DNA of 22,030 nucleotides from Candidatus Collierbacteria bacterium RIFOXYD1_FULL_40_9 (GTDB lineage: Bacteria > Patescibacteriota > Microgenomatia > UBA1400 > MFAQ01): NCBI GenBank assembly GCA_001776275.1, contig MFAQ01000043.1, positions 1 through 22,030 of the forward strand. The letters run 5' to 3'. A model generated the notes under the pieces. It saw only the letters and a program-made list of their open reading frames with translations. It ran no database searches and had not been told where the DNA came from. A program made the position numbers and the translations under genes. Below are positions 19,473 to 22,030 of this stretch, piece by piece; position 1 is the first letter of the stretch, and every line of letters starts with the position of its first letter.

Positions 19473-20429
19473 AATCGGTGAGGTTAGGTCGTATTGTTTT
19501 TGAGGAGACGGTTCGAAGAAGGATATGGTGGTGGAGAGGAGGTCTGTTAGGTCGCCTTCCATAATATCTTTGAGGTTGTGCCAGGACTTTTCTAGTCTGT
19601 GGTCGGTAAGGCGGTTTTGGGGGAAGTTGTAGGTTTTGATCTTTTCGGAGCGGGAGCCGGTGCCGACTGCTTCTGCACGCTGACTAGAGAGAGCGCTGAG
19701 ACGTTTGTCCTCTTCGGCTTGCCAGAGTTTGGCACGAAGCAGGTTTAAAGCGATTTCTTTGTTTCTGGCCTGGTAGCGCTCCTCACGGACAAAAACGACG
19801 AGACCACTAGGGATATGGGTGAGGCGGACTGCAGTGTTGACCTTGTTTACATTTTGGCCGCCTGGTCCACCAGCACGAGTAAATTGCCACTCCAAGTCCT
19901 GGTCACGGACTTCGAACTGGTTTGCTTTGATTTCTGGGAGAACGGCGACAGTTGCAGTACTAGTGTGGATTCGGCCTTGGGCCTCGGTAGCAGGAACGCG
20001 CTGGACACGGTGAACGCCGGACTCGAACTGAAAGGTTTGGTAGGCACCAAAGTCCCAGAGAGCGCGGTTGGGTTTGCTGAACTTAACGACAGTATCGTCT
20101 AAATACTCGATGGTAAAGCCTTGGTTGGTAGCAAAGCGGACATACATACGAAGAAGATCGTCAGCAAAGATTTTGGATTCGTCGCCACCGGCTGCGCCAC
20201 GGACCTCTAGAATGGCAGGGGAGGAGTTGAAGTTTTCGCCTACCTCCTCATCGTTATTGTTGCTGCTGGTAGCTGTTTTGAGGGATTCTATGGTCTTTTG
20301 GAGCCTTTCTATTTCTGCTTTGGCAAGTTGACCTAACTCTGGGTCTGCCAAAAGTTCTTGGTTGGTGATTAGCTCCGCTTCGAGTCGGTCGATTTCTGCT
20401 TGGAGGTAGTCGGGGGTGTTATTGTCCAT
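19470..20429 (-). CDS. prfA: Peptide chain release factor 1
   Basis: 319 aa, shorter than the usual 360 because the N-terminal helical domain is reduced. The core shows EVRGAAGGDES, the stop-codon recognition segment HRVQRVPATEAQGRIHTS with P146-A147-T148 in the RF1 position of PxT (RF2 has SPF), and the peptidyl-tRNA hydrolysis loop GGPGGQNVNK with GGQ at 190-192. It releases peptides at UAA and UAG. A low-complexity NNNDEE stretch sits near residue 60. It lies downstream of rpmE on the same strand, a common order. No terminator is seen after it. Confidence 0.96.
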   Translation of the reverse strand: MDNNTPDYLQAEIDRLEAELITNQELLADPELGQLAKAEIERLQKTIESLKTATSSNNNDEEVGENFNSSPAILEVRGAAGGDESKIFADDLLRMYVRFATNQGFTIEYLDDTVVKFSKPNRALWDFGAYQTFQFESGVHRVQRVPATEAQGRIHTSTATVAVLPEIKANQFEVRDQDLEWQFTRAGGPGGQNVNKVNTAVRLTHIPSGLVVFVREERYQARNKEIALNLLRAKLWQAEEDKRLSALSSQRAEAVGTGSRSEKIKTYNFPQNRLTDHRLEKSWHNLKDIMEGDLTDLLSTTISFFEPSPQKQYDLTSPI

Positions 20430-20441
20430 ACATTGAGTTTA

Positions 20442-20472
20442 CTGGATTCCGGGTCGTGGCCCGGAATGACAA
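20442..20472. repeat. Palindromic dispersed repeat, copy A
   Basis: CTGGATTCCGGG ... CCCGGAATGAC forms a hairpin between rpmE and prfA. Similar copies lie at 21515-21543 and 21565-21593. Confidence 0.75.
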
Positions 20473-20491
20473 GATGTGTATATATTAATCG

Positions 20492-20526
20492 TGGATTGCC
20501 ACGTCGCAAGCTCCTTGCAATGACGA
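20492..20526. repeat. Palindromic dispersed repeat, copy B (divergent)
   Basis: TGGATTGCCACG ... TTGCAATGACGA has the same ends (GGATT...AATGAC) but a different middle stem, TCGCAAG/CTTGCAA-like. Confidence 0.55.
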
Positions 20527-20534
20527 TGTGTTAT

Positions 20535-20867
20535 CTACTCAGTTACGGCAACGGATTCAGTAGCAGCTTCGGCTTTGAGATTCTTTTTTTGGGTCTCGAG
20601 CATTTCTTTTAGAGAAACTGGAGTTTTGTCGGACTCAGTTTTGTTTTTGGCTTTCTTTACGTATCCGGCGGCAGCTGCTCTCTTGGCCATAAATTTGTCT
20701 ACTCTACCCATAGCGTCTACAAATTTTTGAGTTCCAGTAAAGAAAGGATGGCATTTGTCACACACGTCGACGTGCATGGTTTTTTTGGATCCACCAACAA
20801 CAAAAGAGTTACCACAAGCGCAAGTAACGGTCATTGGTTCGTATTGAGGATGAGTGTTCTGTTTCAT
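20535..20867 (-). CDS. rpmE: Large ribosomal subunit protein bL31
   Basis: 110 aa from MKQNTHPQYEPM (20867); the longer frame begins in a hairpin-rich leader. Zinc ligands: VTCACGNSF (two Cys) and VDVCDKCHPFFTG (two Cys), followed by QKFVDAMGRVDKFMAK. This is the Cys-containing (C+) form of L31. A Lys/Ala/Glu-rich tail of about 35 residues extends beyond the usual 70-75. It lies at the 50S central protuberance and contacts the 30S. It is upstream of prfA. Confidence 0.94.
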   Translation of the reverse strand: MKQNTHPQYEPMTVTCACGNSFVVGGSKKTMHVDVCDKCHPFFTGTQKFVDAMGRVDKFMAKRAAAAGYVKKAKNKTESDKTPVSLKEMLETQKKNLKAEAATESVAVTE

Positions 20868-20913
20868 AAGCAGGGTAATTGTATCATACAAGTGCCTGTT
20901 TGGGCACAAAAAA

Positions 20914-20936
20914 AGAACATCTCAGTGAGATGTTCT
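20914..20936 (-). terminator. Terminator of the 20944 gene
   Basis: AGAACATCTCA pairs with GAGATGTTCT; the A7 run at its left (20908-20914) is a T run on the minus strand. A second small hairpin, GTGCC/GGCAC, follows at 20892-20907 in the rpmE leader. Confidence 0.8.
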
Positions 20937-20943
20937 TTGCTAA

Positions 20944-21345
20944 TTAGTTGCCAGTTACCAACTCATGTTGTTGGCCACCACTTTCCCAGCAATGTAGTGT
21001 TGCCTCGATCTCTTCACCTATAACGCCATCCACTAAGGTGATCATTTTCTGGGTGAGATCGCGCATTTGATTGTGCGGGGCGGGAAAAAAATAGAGCTTA
21101 TTATCTTTTGCTGAAACCTTGCAAATTACAGCATGGCGCTTAACACCTCTTTTGTCATCAAGGGTGAAATGGTGTTTGGCCAACCCTCCGTTGTTTTCTG
21201 GACCGAGTAAGTACTCCTCGACAGTAAGCAGATACACTTCGGTTATACCTGCAGTTGGTATGAAAACCCGTCTGTTTACGTCGGCAATCAGAAAAATGAA
21301 ACCACGACTCCTGAGGAAGTTAAGTGCAACAAGAAGATTTTGCAT
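20944..21345 (-). CDS. Hypothetical protein, 133 aa
   Basis: Soluble, mixed alpha/beta: LVALNFLRSRGFIFLIADVN, then VYLLTVEEYLLGPENNGGLA, then RHAVICKVSAKDNKLYFFPA, with a C-terminal EATLHCWESGGQQHELVTGN. AAGGAG lies 6 bases before the ATG. No family is recognised. It stands alone, with its own terminator. Confidence 0.65.
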   Translation of the reverse strand: MQNLLVALNFLRSRGFIFLIADVNRRVFIPTAGITEVYLLTVEEYLLGPENNGGLAKHHFTLDDKRGVKRHAVICKVSAKDNKLYFFPAPHNQMRDLTQKMITLVDGVIGEEIEATLHCWESGGQQHELVTGN

Positions 21346-21436
21346 ACGTACTCCTTTTTTAACTTTATTTTAATTTTGCTTGTGTGAATTATAGCATGAA
21401 TAAGCCTAGTAGTCAAATGTTATGGGGTAATTGGAT

Positions 21437-21494
21437 GGATTGCTTCGGTTTGGGTAAGAAACCCTGCCTGACGGCAGGCAGGTCGCAATGACAG
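21437..21494. repeat. Palindromic dispersed repeat, copy C with a nested palindrome
   Basis: GGATTGCTTCGG ... GTCGCAATGACAG resembles the widespread GGATTGC...GCAATGACA element. A nested near-palindrome CCTGCCTGACGGCAGGCAGG lies at 21463-21482. The 21346-21598 gap holds this and copies D and E but no gene. Confidence 0.6.
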
Positions 21495-21514
21495 TGAGGT
21501 AATTGTTTTAGGAG

Positions 21515-21543
21515 CTGGATTCCGGGTCAAGCCCGGAATGACA
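21515..21543. repeat. Palindromic dispersed repeat, copy D
   Basis: CTGGATTCCGGGTCAAGCCC continuing GGAATGACA; the stem ATTCCGGG/CCCGGAAT is near perfect. Same type as copies A and E. Confidence 0.8.
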
Positions 21544-21564
21544 TTAGGAGTTATCTGGATTGTT

Positions 21565-21593
21565 CTGGATTCCGGATCGAGTCCGGAATGACA
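21565..21593. repeat. Palindromic dispersed repeat, copy E
   Basis: CTGGATTCCGGATCGAGTCC continuing GGAATGACA. Compared with copy D, the stem G-C pair has changed to A-T on both sides (CCGGA/TCCGG), a compensatory change that preserves the hairpin. Confidence 0.8.
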
Positions 21594-21598
21594 ATGGA

Positions 21599-22030
21599 CT
21601 ATTTTTTTTCAGAGAGGTAGACGCCGAGGAGAATGAGGCTGGTGGCGAGTACAGTAAACAGACTGAATGGTTCTTTGAGCCAAAAGTAGGCTAAAGGAAT
21701 GGTAAAAATAGGCTTGAGGTAGCTAAAAATGGCAGCTTCCGAAGCCTCGATTCTTTTTTGACCTTCTTGGTATGCCCAAAAGGCGATAATAGATCCGCCA
21801 ATCGTCATATAGAGAATACCTGGGAGGGCAGGTAGGGGGAGATTTAAGTTTTGATCGTTAGTGATAAGGCTTAGTAGAAGAAAAAAGGGAATGCTGACCA
21901 AAAATGAGAAAAAAGATAAATAGATTGGATCAGTATGATCTTTTTTGTGCCAAGGAAACCCCGCACAAAGCTTCCTAAGTAGCGAAGCGGGCGTGTGCGG
22001 GGATGAATTGGAGAAGCATAACACTGCGAC
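21599..22030 (-). CDS. EamA/DMT-family transporter, C-terminal part (5' end outside window)
   Basis: The frame is open through the right edge of the window. Membrane helices: SFFSFLVSIPFFLLLSLI, GILYMTIGGSIIAFWAYQEG, AAIFSYLKPIFTIPLAYFWL and LFTVLATSLILLGVYL. ASEAAIFSYLKPIFTIPLAY and FWLKEP are the characteristic end of the second EamA domain. These proteins export small metabolites such as amino acids. The segment SSPHTPASLLRKLCAGFPW, where a loop and helix would be expected between the two EamA halves, is coded by a 44-base palindrome (21959-22002) and looks like an insertion. Confidence 0.85.
   Translation of the reverse strand, partial: VAVLCFSNSSPHTPASLLRKLCAGFPWHKKDHTDPIYLSFFSFLVSIPFFLLLSLITNDQNLNLPLPALPGILYMTIGGSIIAFWAYQEGQKRIEASEAAIFSYLKPIFTIPLAYFWLKEPFSLFTVLATSLILLGVYLSEKK
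21959..22002. repeat. Palindrome inside the EamA coding sequence
   Basis: CCCCGCACA (21959-21967) pairs with TGTGCGGGG (21994-22002), and an inner GCTTC pairs with GAAGC around CTAAGTAGC. The reading frame stays open through it. Confidence 0.75.

Noticed and set aside
19815..20331. Plus-strand frames opposite prfA
   Set aside because: They are antisense shadows of a conserved release factor gene, with no start signals.

Overview
The window is most likely from a Patescibacteria/CPR bacterium, probably near Microgenomates or Katanobacteria. The pointers are small genes, many short membrane proteins of unknown function, a release factor 1 with a shortened N-terminus, an L31 with a C-terminal tail, and a large serine recombinase of a type I associate with CPR mobile elements. 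This placement is inferred from gene style; there is no rRNA to confirm it. TGA is used as a normal stop codon.

Host left flank (1-2380): the end of a Nudix hydrolase, a slipin (SPFH) membrane protein, a small unknown protein, and two unknown minus-strand genes. Originally the outermost of these was divergent from ychF, with 35 bp between their start codons.

Mobile element (2381-12465, 10,068 bp per unit plus one core copy): an integrated element bounded by a perfect 17-bp repeat, ATGTCACTGAAAGTAGG, at 2381-2397 and 12449-12465. The repeat is the start of ychF (encoding MSLKVG), so the element sits exactly in the 5' end of that gene. Cargo, left to right: two unknown genes (2581-3644); a retron-like module (candidate ncRNA leader, 66-aa protein, XRE regulator, reverse transcriptase, membrane protein; 3669-5962); a minus-strand operon with an HD hydrolase, a degenerate PP2C-like protein and two unknown proteins (5978-7963); an XRE regulator (8056-8271); seven iteron-like repeats; and a seven-gene plus-strand operon (8548-12507) ending in an excisionase-like gene and the serine integrase.

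The attachment core lies inside the integrase reading frame. In the circular form the integrase would read through the core into 2398-2568 and end with a 56-residue tail (590 aa in all). In the integrated form it ends with 13 residues read from ychF DNA (547 aa). Integration also moves ychF behind the integrase operon, with a new Shine-Dalgarno-like sequence supplied by the element, and puts the native ychF promoter in front of element genes 2581-3644. This is a plausible excision-dependent expression switch.

Host right flank (12449-22030): ychF; three small membrane proteins on the minus strand; the rpsF-ssb-rpsR operon followed by an S41 protease; a group of minus-strand membrane proteins with their own promoters and terminators; prfA and rpmE; an unknown protein; a cluster of short palindromic repeats; and the C-terminal part of an EamA transporter that carries a palindrome within its reading frame.
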